A DNA stretch of 64,000 bases from Kribbella capetownensis. Lineage in GTDB: Bacteria > Actinomycetota > Actinomycetes > Propionibacteriales > Kribbellaceae. Positions 47,904 through 55,715 of the stretch are shown piece after piece. The notes beneath the pieces were generated by a model, which saw nothing but the letters and a program-made list of their open reading frames with translations, was not told where the DNA came from and did no database searches. How positions within the stretch are numbered: the stretch's first letter is position 1; each line of letters starts with the position of its first letter. The stretch is taken from the NCBI RefSeq assembly GCF_004331485.1, contig NZ_SJKD01000003.1, positions 496,001 to 560,000 on the forward strand. Reading direction: 5' to 3'. The translations under genes were made by a program, and so were the position numbers.

Positions 47904-50252
47904 ATGCGAGTCTGCGTCATCGGAGCCGGCATCGCCGGTGCCCTGCTGGCCTGGCGCCTCAGCGAGAGCGTCGAGGTCGACCTGGTGACCGGTGAGGCTG
48001 GGACGGATGCGACCGCGGCGTCGGGCGGCGGCGTACGTGGGTTCGAGACCCATCCGGTCCAGCGTCGGCTGGCCATCGAGAGCCTGACCGAGTTGTTCGA
48101 GGGTCTGCAGGAGCAGGCCGGCTACATCGAGACCGGCTGCACCTACCTGTTGCCGTCGTACGCCGGGCTCGAGGCGGCGGTAGCCGAGGTCGAACACGCC
48201 CACCCGGGCTCGACCGAGATCGTCGACGGCGCCGACCTTCGCCGCCGGGGCTGGCACGGCCTGCCCGACGACACGGTCGGCGTACTCGAGAAGCGGGCCG
48301 GCTTCATCCGGCCGGACCAACTCCGCTCGGCCGTGATCCGCCGGCTCGCGAACGGCCCGCGCAGCCGAGTGCTCAACGGTCCGGTACTCCGGCTCGTGCC
48401 GCACCCGGACGGATCGGTGAGCTGTCGCCTCCCCGCGTCCAGCCACCGGTACGACGCTGTCGTCGTCGCGGCCGGACCGTGGACACCCGGACTGCTCACC
48501 GGCAGCGCGCTCCCGGCCCAGCCGTATCGCACGAAGGCAATCCAGGTCGCCACCTACCGCGTCACCGGCGCCCTGCCGACCATGTTCGTCGACGAGACCA
48601 GTGACCTGTACGGGCGGCCCACCGCCGACGGCCGGCTGCTGCTCGGTGTCGACACCCACCACTGGTCCGTCACTCCCGGCAGCAGCCGGCCGATCCCGGA
48701 CCTGGCCGAGCAGGCCGTCCGGATCGCCGCCGAACGGCTGCCACACCTCAAGCTGTCGGCGCCCGACCTGATGGTCAGCAACGCCGATTGTTACGCCGAT
48801 CCGCCGGTACTGACCCTCTGGTCGGTCCTCGGCAGCTCACATCGGCTCTACACCTTCACCGGTGGGTCCGGGGGCAGCGTGAAAACCGCGCTGGCCGCAA
48901 GCCGGACGGCCGCGAGCGACCTGATCGGCACATCGCGCACCACCACTTCGCGGACGGAGAACAAGCGCATGACCATCACGGAACCAGGCCCGCAGCGAGG
49001 AACGCCCCGCTACCACACCATCGGTATCGGGGCCGGTCCCTCCAACCTCTCGCTGGCGGCGCTGTACCAGAACGTCACCACCGAACCGCTCGCCCTGTTC
49101 GACGCCCGCCCGGGCACCGGCTGGCACACGCCCCTGCTCTACCCCGGGGTCCGGATGCAGACCGGCTGGATGAAGGACCTGGTGTCGCTGGTCGACCCGC
49201 GGCACGAGCTGACGTTCCTGAACTACCTGGTCACCTCCGGGCGGCTCTATGCGCTGATCAACTCCCAGTTCGACTCGCTCCCCCGGATCGAGTACGAGCG
49301 CTATCTGGCCTGGGCGACCGAGCGCCTCGGCGTCGTGCACTTCACCTCCCGGGTGGACTCGATCTCGATCACCGACGACGGCTTCGAGGTCAGCGTCGAC
49401 GGTGTCCCGGCCGGCGTCTCCGAACACCTGGTCCTCGGTCTGGGCACGCGCCCGGTCCGGCCGGCGTACATCACCGAACTGCCCGCCGAGCGTGCCTTCA
49501 TCGCCGACGACCTCGGCGTACGGATGGCTGGGCTGGACACGGCCGCTCCGACAGCGGTTGTCGGCGGCGGCCAGACGGGACTGGAGTGTGTCCTGCGGCT
49601 GCTTGGCTCCGGCTTCACCGACATCCACTGGCTCGGCCGGAACCAGTGGTTCCGCAGCATCGATGACTCGCCGATGGCCAACGAGCTGTACCGGCCGTCC
49701 CACATCGAGTACCTGCAGGGCCTGAACCGCGGCAAGCGCCGTGAGATGATCGACGACTCCCGCTACAGCGGGGACGCCATCACCCCCGGCGGCCTGCGAG
49801 CGCTGTACCAGGCCAACTACGACGGCATGCTGACGCTCGGCCGGTTCCCGGTCACCCTGCTGCCCGGCCGCGACGTCAGGACGTCCGAACTGCTGGCCGA
49901 CGGCAACATCCGCCTGTGCTGTACGACGACCTCAACGCCGGAGGAGCACGTCGTACGGCAGGTGGTGGTCGCGGCCGGGCGCGAGCACGTGACGGCACCG
50001 TTCGACGACGATCTGCGGGAGCGGATCGAGGTCGACGACGACGGTGAACTGCTGGTCGAGCCGGACTACTCGGTGCGCTGGAAAGGCATGAACGGGCACC
50101 GGATCTACACGTTCAACGCGAGCCGGTACAGCCACGGGCTGACGAACGCCGGGCTGACGCAACTGCCGGTCCGGGCCGCGATCGTGCTGAACTCCATGTT
50201 CGAGCGGGAGATCTACCCGATCTCCGACGAGTTGTGCGCGGTGCAGTGGTGA
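47904..50252 (+). CDS. fusion: DAO-type FAD oxidoreductase + L-lysine/L-ornithine N-monooxygenase
   Basis: This is one open frame of 782 residues. Residues 1-350 are a glycine-oxidase/DAO flavoprotein (dinucleotide motif 'VIGAGIAGALLAWRL', 'VVVAAGPWTPGLL', C-terminal 'TFTGGSGGSVKTAL'). Residues 356-782 are an N-hydroxylating monooxygenase of the IucD/PvdA type ('IGIGAGPSNLSLAALYQN' FAD site, 'MQTGWMKDLVSLVDPRHELT', NADPH site 'AVVGGGQTGLECVL'). In hydrazinoacetate pathways these are separate: the monooxygenase makes N6-hydroxylysine, and the oxidase cleaves the lysine-glycine hydrazine. An internal ATG 48969 with GGAGA 8 nt upstream could also yield the monooxygenase alone. Confidence 0.85.
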   Translation: MRVCVIGAGIAGALLAWRLSESVEVDLVTGEAGTDATAASGGGVRGFETHPVQRRLAIESLTELFEGLQEQAGYIETGCTYLLPSYAGLEAAVAEVEHAHPGSTEIVDGADLRRRGWHGLPDDTVGVLEKRAGFIRPDQLRSAVIRRLANGPRSRVLNGPVLRLVPHPDGSVSCRLPASSHRYDAVVVAAGPWTPGLLTGSALPAQPYRTKAIQVATYRVTGALPTMFVDETSDLYGRPTADGRLLLGVDTHHWSVTPGSSRPIPDLAEQAVRIAAERLPHLKLSAPDLMVSNADCYADPPVLTLWSVLGSSHRLYTFTGGSGGSVKTALAASRTAASDLIGTSRTTTSRTENKRMTITEPGPQRGTPRYHTIGIGAGPSNLSLAALYQNVTTEPLALFDARPGTGWHTPLLYPGVRMQTGWMKDLVSLVDPRHELTFLNYLVTSGRLYALINSQFDSLPRIEYERYLAWATERLGVVHFTSRVDSISITDDGFEVSVDGVPAGVSEHLVLGLGTRPVRPAYITELPAERAFIADDLGVRMAGLDTAAPTAVVGGGQTGLECVLRLLGSGFTDIHWLGRNQWFRSIDDSPMANELYRPSHIEYLQGLNRGKRREMIDDSRYSGDAITPGGLRALYQANYDGMLTLGRFPVTLLPGRDVRTSELLADGNIRLCCTTTSTPEEHVVRQVVVAAGREHVTAPFDDDLRERIEVDDDGELLVEPDYSVRWKGMNGHRIYTFNASRYSHGLTNAGLTQLPVRAAIVLNSMFEREIYPISDELCAVQW

Positions 50253-50395
50253 CCGCGACAGTCCCGGAACCGCTGGTCCCCGACGTCGACGGGGTGTGTT
50301 TCCGGCTCGAGGTCGACGATCCGGCCGGCTCGTTCGATGCGGCGTACTGCCCTGGTCACCGCGACAGGCGACCTGGTCAGGGAGGCCTGAGATGA
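50249..50395 (+). CDS. 48-residue coupled small protein, unknown
   Basis: GTG 50249 overlaps the fusion gene stop (GTGA) and its TGA (50393-50395) overlaps the ATG of the ATP-grasp gene (ATGA). Such overlaps at both ends suggest a real coupled cistron. The product starts 'MTATVPEPLVPDVDGVCFRL' and has two cysteines (17 and 34). The first 35 or so codons have typical GC-rich third positions; the last dozen do not, so it may be a truncated remnant. A precursor peptide for the ATP-grasp enzymes is an unproven alternative. Confidence 0.45.
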   Translation: MTATVPEPLVPDVDGVCFRLEVDDPAGSFDAAYCPGHRDRRPGQGGLR

Positions 50396-51639
50396 ACGAA
50401 CGACCTCACCTGCTGGTGGTGGCCACCGGCATGCGGCTGTTCCGGGAGTACATCCTGCGGTCGATCGCACCGCAGTACCGGATCCACATGTTCCTGCACG
50501 CCGAGCCCACCTGGGAGACGGAGTACATCGAGAACTGGACCGTGCTGGACAGCACGCTCGACGCCGACGCTCTGGTCGCCGCGGCGAACGAACTCAACGA
50601 CAAGGAGGCGATCGACGGCGTGCTGTGCTGGGACGAGGCACGCATCCTGCAGACCGCCCGCATCGCCGAAGCGCTCGGGCTGCCGGGCGGTGATGTCGCG
50701 ATGGTGAACCGTTGCCGCGACAAGCACCTGACGCGTACGGCGCTCGCCGAGCACGGCATCCCGCAGCCGAAGTCGATCCTGGTGGCCACCGTCGACGAGG
50801 CACTGGCAGTCGCCGGCGACCTCGGCTACCCGGTGATCCTCAAGCCTCGCGCCCTGGCCGCCAGTCTCGGCGTGGTCAAGGTGAACTCGCCGGAGGAACT
50901 CGGGGCGAACTGGGCCTTCGCTCACGACACGACCGTGCCGGAGGCGCCGCACTACGACGTCAACGTGCTGGTCGAGGAGTTCGCCGACGGCTACGAGATC
51001 AGTATCGACGCGGCGATCTACCAGGGCCAGGTGACGCCGTTCTGCCTGGCCCGCAAGGAGATCGGCTACCCGCCGTACGCCGAAGAGATCGGGCACGTGG
51101 TGGATGCGGCGGATCCGTTGCTCGCCGATGACCAACTCCTGCAGGTGCTCGTCGATGCGCACAAGGCGATCGCGTTCACCGATGGCGTGACGCACACCGA
51201 GCTCATGATCACCGCCGACGGACCGAAGCTGATCGAGATCAACGCCCGGATCGGCGGCGACCTGATCCCGTACCTCGGTCTGCAGGCGACCGGTGTGGAT
51301 CCGGGGCTGGCGGCGGCCGCGGTCGCGTGCGGGCGTCAGCCCCTGCTGCTGCCGGACCGCACCATGGTCGGCGGCGTCCGCTTCTTCTACGTGGACGAGG
51401 ACGACACGGTGCTCGACTCCGTCGGCTTCGACTCCGACGGTCTGCCGGGCACGATCGACCAACTGGTGCCACTGATGGAGGTCGGCGCCACGACCAGCCC
51501 TCCGCCGGCGGGCACGCTGTGGGGCCGGATCGCCTACGCCACGACCGTCGCCACCACGGTGGACGACTGCCGCGCCGGACTCGACGCGGCGGAGAAGGCG
51601 CTGCGCTGGTCAGGCCATCCCAAGGAGCCGACGCCATGA
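50392..51639 (+). CDS. ATP-grasp ligase 1 (carboxylate-amine ligase)
   Basis: The 415-residue protein has the biotin-carboxylase/D-Ala-D-Ala-ligase type ATP-grasp fold: 'DKHLTRTALAEHGIPQPKSI' (about 112), ATP lysine in 'YPVILKPRALAASLGVVKV', 'VLVEEFADGYEISIDAAIY' and metal-binding 'KLIEINARIGGDLIPYL' (about 281-297). It should activate a carboxylate as acyl phosphate and join it to an amine, plausibly hydrazinoacetate to an amino acid. ATG 50392 has GGGAGG 8 nt upstream. The stop overlaps the MFS start (ATGA). Confidence 0.85.
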   Translation: MNERPHLLVVATGMRLFREYILRSIAPQYRIHMFLHAEPTWETEYIENWTVLDSTLDADALVAAANELNDKEAIDGVLCWDEARILQTARIAEALGLPGGDVAMVNRCRDKHLTRTALAEHGIPQPKSILVATVDEALAVAGDLGYPVILKPRALAASLGVVKVNSPEELGANWAFAHDTTVPEAPHYDVNVLVEEFADGYEISIDAAIYQGQVTPFCLARKEIGYPPYAEEIGHVVDAADPLLADDQLLQVLVDAHKAIAFTDGVTHTELMITADGPKLIEINARIGGDLIPYLGLQATGVDPGLAAAAVACGRQPLLLPDRTMVGGVRFFYVDEDDTVLDSVGFDSDGLPGTIDQLVPLMEVGATTSPPPAGTLWGRIAYATTVATTVDDCRAGLDAAEKALRWSGHPKEPTP

Positions 51640-52901
51640 CGTCGACCGACGAGAGCACCGGCATCTGGGAGACCATCCGGGATGCTCCGGTGCCGGTGAA
51701 GGCGCTGCTGGTCGGCGTGTTCGTGAACAAGCTCGGCTGGTTCCTGCAGGTCTTCCTGGTGTTGTTCCTGACCACGTCGAAGGGGTTCACGCCGGTCCAG
51801 GCCGGCACCGCGCTCGGCGTGTACGGCGGTGGCTCGGTGATCGGCCTGATCATCGGCGGATCGCTGTCGGACCGGGTCGGGCCACGGGCCGCGGTGATGA
51901 TCAGCATGTTCGGGATGGCGGGATTCGTCCTCGCGATCGCCTACGTACCGAGCTACACGGCCGTGGTGGTCGTGGTGGCGCTGGCCGGTGCGGTCGGCCA
52001 GTTCTACCGCCCGGCCTCGGCCGCCCTGCTGACCGAGCTGACACCGAAGAACCGGCAGGTGATGATCTTCGCGGTCTACCGGCTGGCCATGAACCTCGGT
52101 ACGACGGCAGCGCCGCTGATCGGCGCCGCCCTCGTCGCGGTGTCCTGGAACCTGCTGTTCATCGGCGAAGCGGTCGCCGCACTGGCCTACGCGGCAGTGG
52201 CGATCGTCGCGCTGCCGAAGCGATCCGCAACCGCCGTTGAGCAAACCCCGGACGACCAGCCGTCGGCCGGCGGCTACGTCGCCGTACTGCGGGACTACAA
52301 GTACGTGCTGTTCCTGCTGTGCATGTTCATCAACGCGGCGATCTACATGCAGTACTTGGCCGTGCTGCCGCTGCACATGAAAGCGGACGGGCTGTCGACC
52401 TGGTGGTACAGCGCGATCGTCGCGCTCAACGGCTTCGTCGTGATCACCTGTGAGTTGCTCGTGACGAAGGTGGTGCAGAACCGACCGGCGAGAGTGGTCG
52501 CGATGACCGGTTTCGTACTGCTGGGCGGCGGCCTCGCGTTCTACGCCCTGCCCGGCGGGTTGGCGATCTTCGTGATCGGCACCCTGCTCTGGACACTGGC
52601 CGAGATCATCGGCGGCCCGACCATGTTCGCGTATCCAGGTATGGCCGCACCGAAGCCATTACTCGGCCGGTACGTCGGATCCGCGCACGCCATGTTCGGC
52701 CTCGGGTCCGCCCTTGGCCCGTTCCTCGGAGTGTGGGTGTGGAACACGTCCGGCAGCCAGGTCTGGGTGTGGTGCGGGCTGGCCGGCGCGATCGGCGTCG
52801 TCCTCGCGTACTTCGGCATGACGCCCACGACCGCCGAGGACACCAGCATCGACGCCACTCCGGCCGCGGAGCCGGAGCTTGTAGGAGGACAAGATGAGTA
52901 G
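51636..52901 (+). CDS. MFS transporter of the biosynthetic operon
   Basis: The 421-residue protein has about 12 helices with MFS motif A 'GGSLSDRVGPRAAVMI' (about residues 74-89) and a basic central loop ('ALPKRSATAVEQTPDD'). It is embedded by 4-bp and 8-bp overlaps between the two ATP-grasp genes and most likely exports the product, giving self-protection. ATG 51636 is fixed by the ATGA junction. Confidence 0.85.
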   Translation: MTSTDESTGIWETIRDAPVPVKALLVGVFVNKLGWFLQVFLVLFLTTSKGFTPVQAGTALGVYGGGSVIGLIIGGSLSDRVGPRAAVMISMFGMAGFVLAIAYVPSYTAVVVVVALAGAVGQFYRPASAALLTELTPKNRQVMIFAVYRLAMNLGTTAAPLIGAALVAVSWNLLFIGEAVAALAYAAVAIVALPKRSATAVEQTPDDQPSAGGYVAVLRDYKYVLFLLCMFINAAIYMQYLAVLPLHMKADGLSTWWYSAIVALNGFVVITCELLVTKVVQNRPARVVAMTGFVLLGGGLAFYALPGGLAIFVIGTLLWTLAEIIGGPTMFAYPGMAAPKPLLGRYVGSAHAMFGLGSALGPFLGVWVWNTSGSQVWVWCGLAGAIGVVLAYFGMTPTTAEDTSIDATPAAEPELVGGQDE

Positions 52902-54132
52902 CTACACGATCATCGTGGACCCGCTGTCCACGGGACAGGAATATCCGGCCGCGTTCCGCGAGGCCGGCCGGCTGCCGGTCGCCGTACTCAGTGCTTCCGA
53001 GCCCCCACCGGCCTACACGACGAGCTGGCATCCGGAGGACTTCGAGCACGTGCACTACTTCACCGGCGACGTACAGGCGCTCGTCGAGGAGCTGCGGCAG
53101 TACGAGCCGGAGTACCTGGTGCCTGGTGCGGAGAGCGGGGTCGAGCTGTGCGACCGGCTGATCGGGCTCCTGGCTCCCGGCACCGGCAACGTCCCGGAGC
53201 TGGCGCCGGCACGGCGGGACAAGTGGGAGATGGCGCAGGCGCTCGCGGCCGCGGGTGTACCGCGGTTGCGCCAGTTCCTGACCGCGGATCCGGTCGAGGC
53301 GGAGCGGTGGCTGAAGGAGAACGACCTGCTCGGCAAGCGGCTGGTGATCAAGCCGTCGAAGAGCGCCGCCGGCGACGAGGTGTACGTCGTCTTCGAGGAC
53401 GGTGACTGGCGGGAGCGGTTCGACCGGGTCCTTGGCCGGACCAACAAGATGGGGCTGACCAACGACGCCGTCCTGATCCAGGAGTACGCCGAAGGAACGG
53501 AGTACCTGGTCGACACCTACAGCGTGGACGGGAAGCACGCACTGGTCGACGTGTGCCGCTACACGAAGGTCGGCCGGGGCGACAAGATCGGCATCTACCG
53601 GCGGATCGACTTCCTGGCCGAGGCCGACGCGGAGGTGCAGGCGCTGTGGCCGTACACCAGGGACGTGCTCGACGCGGTCGGCATCCGGGTCGGCTGCGGT
53701 CATGTCGAGGTGATGATGACGCCGGCCGGACCGCGGCTGATCGAGGTCGCGGCGCGGCCCGCCGGCGGTGGTCACCAGATGGTCAGCGACCTCGCCACCG
53801 GTGACAACCACATCAAGCGCACGGTGGCGCACCGGGTGCGCGGCGAGGTGCGGGACGGCTTCGACCTGGTCCAGCACCTACGCGGCATCTTCGTCATCGC
53901 ACCGCGGGAGGGGTACTTCCGCAACCGCGAGATCTTCGACGACATCGAGTCGCTGAAGTCGTTCCACTGGATGAAGATCCTGTACGACGAGGACGCCGTC
54001 GTCCCCGAGACCGTGGATCTGTTCACCTGCCTGGCCTGGGTCATCCTGATCCACAGCGACCCGGCCACCCTCGACGCCGACTACCACCGGGTCCTGGAGA
54101 TGGAGTCCGGCATCGTCATCACCACCGCCTGA
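52894..54132 (+). CDS. ATP-grasp ligase 2
   Basis: The 412-residue ATP-grasp protein belongs to a different branch from ligase 1. Its N domain ends 'PEYLVPGAESGVELCDRL'; next come 'DKWEMAQALAAAGVPRLRQF', ATP lysine 'RLVIKPSKSAAGDEVYVV', 'VLIQEYAEGTEYLVDTYSVD' and a variant metal motif 'RLIEVAARPAGGG' (Ala-Ala where N-x is usual). It may make a second amide bond or act on a different carboxylate. GGAGG 5 nt before ATG 52894 is strong. It is the last gene, followed by a 17-bp terminator. Confidence 0.83.
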   Translation: MSSYTIIVDPLSTGQEYPAAFREAGRLPVAVLSASEPPPAYTTSWHPEDFEHVHYFTGDVQALVEELRQYEPEYLVPGAESGVELCDRLIGLLAPGTGNVPELAPARRDKWEMAQALAAAGVPRLRQFLTADPVEAERWLKENDLLGKRLVIKPSKSAAGDEVYVVFEDGDWRERFDRVLGRTNKMGLTNDAVLIQEYAEGTEYLVDTYSVDGKHALVDVCRYTKVGRGDKIGIYRRIDFLAEADAEVQALWPYTRDVLDAVGIRVGCGHVEVMMTPAGPRLIEVAARPAGGGHQMVSDLATGDNHIKRTVAHRVRGEVRDGFDLVQHLRGIFVIAPREGYFRNREIFDDIESLKSFHWMKILYDEDAVVPETVDLFTCLAWVILIHSDPATLDADYHRVLEMESGIVITTA

Positions 54133-54135
54133 AGC

Positions 54136-54173
54136 CGGCGGGGTATCCCTTGAAAACAAGGGATACCCCGCCG
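54136..54173. terminator. strong bidirectional terminator closing the biosynthetic operon
   Basis: A perfect 17-bp stem CGGCGGGGTATCCCTTG / CAAGGGATACCCCGCCG with an AAAA loop lies between the ATP-grasp stop and the convergent phoX stop. Confidence 0.9.
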
Positions 54174-54177
54174 TTGC

Positions 54178-55578
54178 TCAGCGGCGACGGCGCCAGGGCC
54201 CGGTGACGGCGTAGGTGATGCCGGGGTTGTAGACGTTGAAGAACATCGTCCGGCCGTCGGCGGAGAAGCCGACGCCGGACAGTTCGCCGTACGCCGGCTC
54301 CTCCGGCGTGCCGAGGTTGACCCGGTTGCGGGCGAACTTGAACACCTGGCCGTCCTCGGTGGTACCGAGGATGTGCTGCTCACCGAGCCCGTCCTCGCAC
54401 ATCATCAGACCGCCGTACGGCGACATCGTGATGTTGTCGGGGGCATCGAACTCGGGGTCGTCCGAGCCGGGCTTCGGCCGGGTGAAGATCACCTCGAGGC
54501 GCAGCGTCCCCTTCCGCGGGTCGTACCGCCACACCTGCCCGTCGTGGTCCACCTTGGGACCCAGCTCCGTCCGGGCGAACGACGAGACGAAGTACACACA
54601 GCGGTCCCGGTCGCCCCACCAGCAGCCCTCGAGCTTGTAGCCGCCGGTGATCGGCTTCGCGTAGTCCTGCGCCCGGACCGACTCGGTCGTCGCCAGCGGG
54701 TCCGGAACCTTGACCCACTGCACGCCGTGGAACAACGTGCCGGCCTCCTGGACCACGGACAGGTCGGGCAGATCCGGGATGTGCATGGCCTGCAGTTCCC
54801 CGCCCGCCCGCAGCGTTCCCCAGCCGCCGCGTGGACGGTTCGGCAGGAAGCGGTAGAAGCCGCCGAGCGGCGCGACGAACGCGTCCTCGGTCTCGTACAC
54901 GATCCCGGTGGACGGATCGATGGCCACCGCCTCGTGCTGGAACCGCCCCATCTCCTTCAGCGGGGTCGGGTTCACGTTGCGGCGGTCGTCGTACGGGTCG
55001 ACCTCGAAGATGTAGCCGTGGTCCTTGGTGTAGCCGCTCTCGCCGGCCTTGAGCTCGGTCTCCTCGCAGGTCAGCCAGGTGCGCCACGGCGTGTGGCCGC
55101 CGGAGCAGTTGATCGCGGTGCCGCCGAGGCTGACGAACTCCTTGGTGGTGCCGTTGTGCCGGTCCACCGCCAGCGTGCTGGTGCCGCCGGCGCCGGCGGC
55201 GTCGTACGTCCGCTCGGCCGGGGCGACCACCTTGATCACCGATGTCGGACTGCACTCGTGGTTGCGGACGAGCCGGGTCCCGCCGTTGCGGTCCGGGAAC
55301 ACTCCCATGCCGTCGAACCGGCTCGGGATCTCCAGCCCGTCCGGCCGGACGGTGCCCTCGCGGGACAGGATCTTGTAGTCGAACCCGCGCGGCAGGTCGA
55401 GCATGCCGTCCGGGTCCTCGATCAGCGGGCCGTAGCCGATCTTCGGGCCGGAGGTGCCGAGCGCGGGTTGCGCGGTGTACAGCGCCTCGACCGAGCCGGC
55501 CAGGCTGACCGCCACGCCGGCCGCGGCGGCACGGCTGACGAACTGGCGTCGGGACAGGGGATTCGGATCAACGGACAC
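54178..55578 (-). CDS. phoX: Tat-exported PhoX-type phosphatase (DUF839)
   Basis: The 466-residue beta-propeller phosphatase releases phosphate from organic esters outside the cell and needs Ca/Fe. It has a twin-arginine signal 'SRRQFVSRAAAAGVAVSLAG' (residues 9-28) and PhoX/DUF839 segments 'INCSGGHTPWRTWLTCEE' (about 160), 'GRFQHEAVAIDP' and 'MMCEDGLGEQHILG'. Residues of the metal centre cannot be assigned with certainty. GTG 55578 has GAGGAGG 7 nt upstream. A PHO box lies 42 nt upstream. Confidence 0.87.
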   Translation of the reverse strand: MSVDPNPLSRRQFVSRAAAAGVAVSLAGSVEALYTAQPALGTSGPKIGYGPLIEDPDGMLDLPRGFDYKILSREGTVRPDGLEIPSRFDGMGVFPDRNGGTRLVRNHECSPTSVIKVVAPAERTYDAAGAGGTSTLAVDRHNGTTKEFVSLGGTAINCSGGHTPWRTWLTCEETELKAGESGYTKDHGYIFEVDPYDDRRNVNPTPLKEMGRFQHEAVAIDPSTGIVYETEDAFVAPLGGFYRFLPNRPRGGWGTLRAGGELQAMHIPDLPDLSVVQEAGTLFHGVQWVKVPDPLATTESVRAQDYAKPITGGYKLEGCWWGDRDRCVYFVSSFARTELGPKVDHDGQVWRYDPRKGTLRLEVIFTRPKPGSDDPEFDAPDNITMSPYGGLMMCEDGLGEQHILGTTEDGQVFKFARNRVNLGTPEEPAYGELSGVGFSADGRTMFFNVYNPGITYAVTGPWRRRR

Positions 55579-55619
55579 GGTACGGCCTCCTCGGGGGCGG
55601 AAAAGATCTGCCGGTCATC

Positions 55620-55647
55620 GATGAACGTATGGTGAACGGCAGTCAAC
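55620..55647 (-). promoter_or_regulatory. PHO box (PhoP operator) upstream of phoX
   Basis: On the minus strand GTTGACT (55647-55641), GTTCACC (55637-55631) and GTTCATC (55626-55620) recur at 10- and 11-nt spacing. This is the direct-repeat form of actinobacterial PhoP sites, so phosphate starvation control is likely. Confidence 0.7.
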
Positions 55648-55670
55648 GACAAGGCGAACCGCGCGCCGAG

Positions 55671-55699
55671 GTACCCGCGGGTGTCAGACCCGCGGGTAC
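55671..55699 (-). terminator. terminator of the liv-fadD operon
   Basis: GTACCCGCGGG/CCCGCGGGTAC is a perfect 11-bp stem with a 7-nt loop, just after the binding-protein stop at 55716. Confidence 0.75.
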
Positions 55700-55715
55700 G
55701 TCGACATTCAACGAC

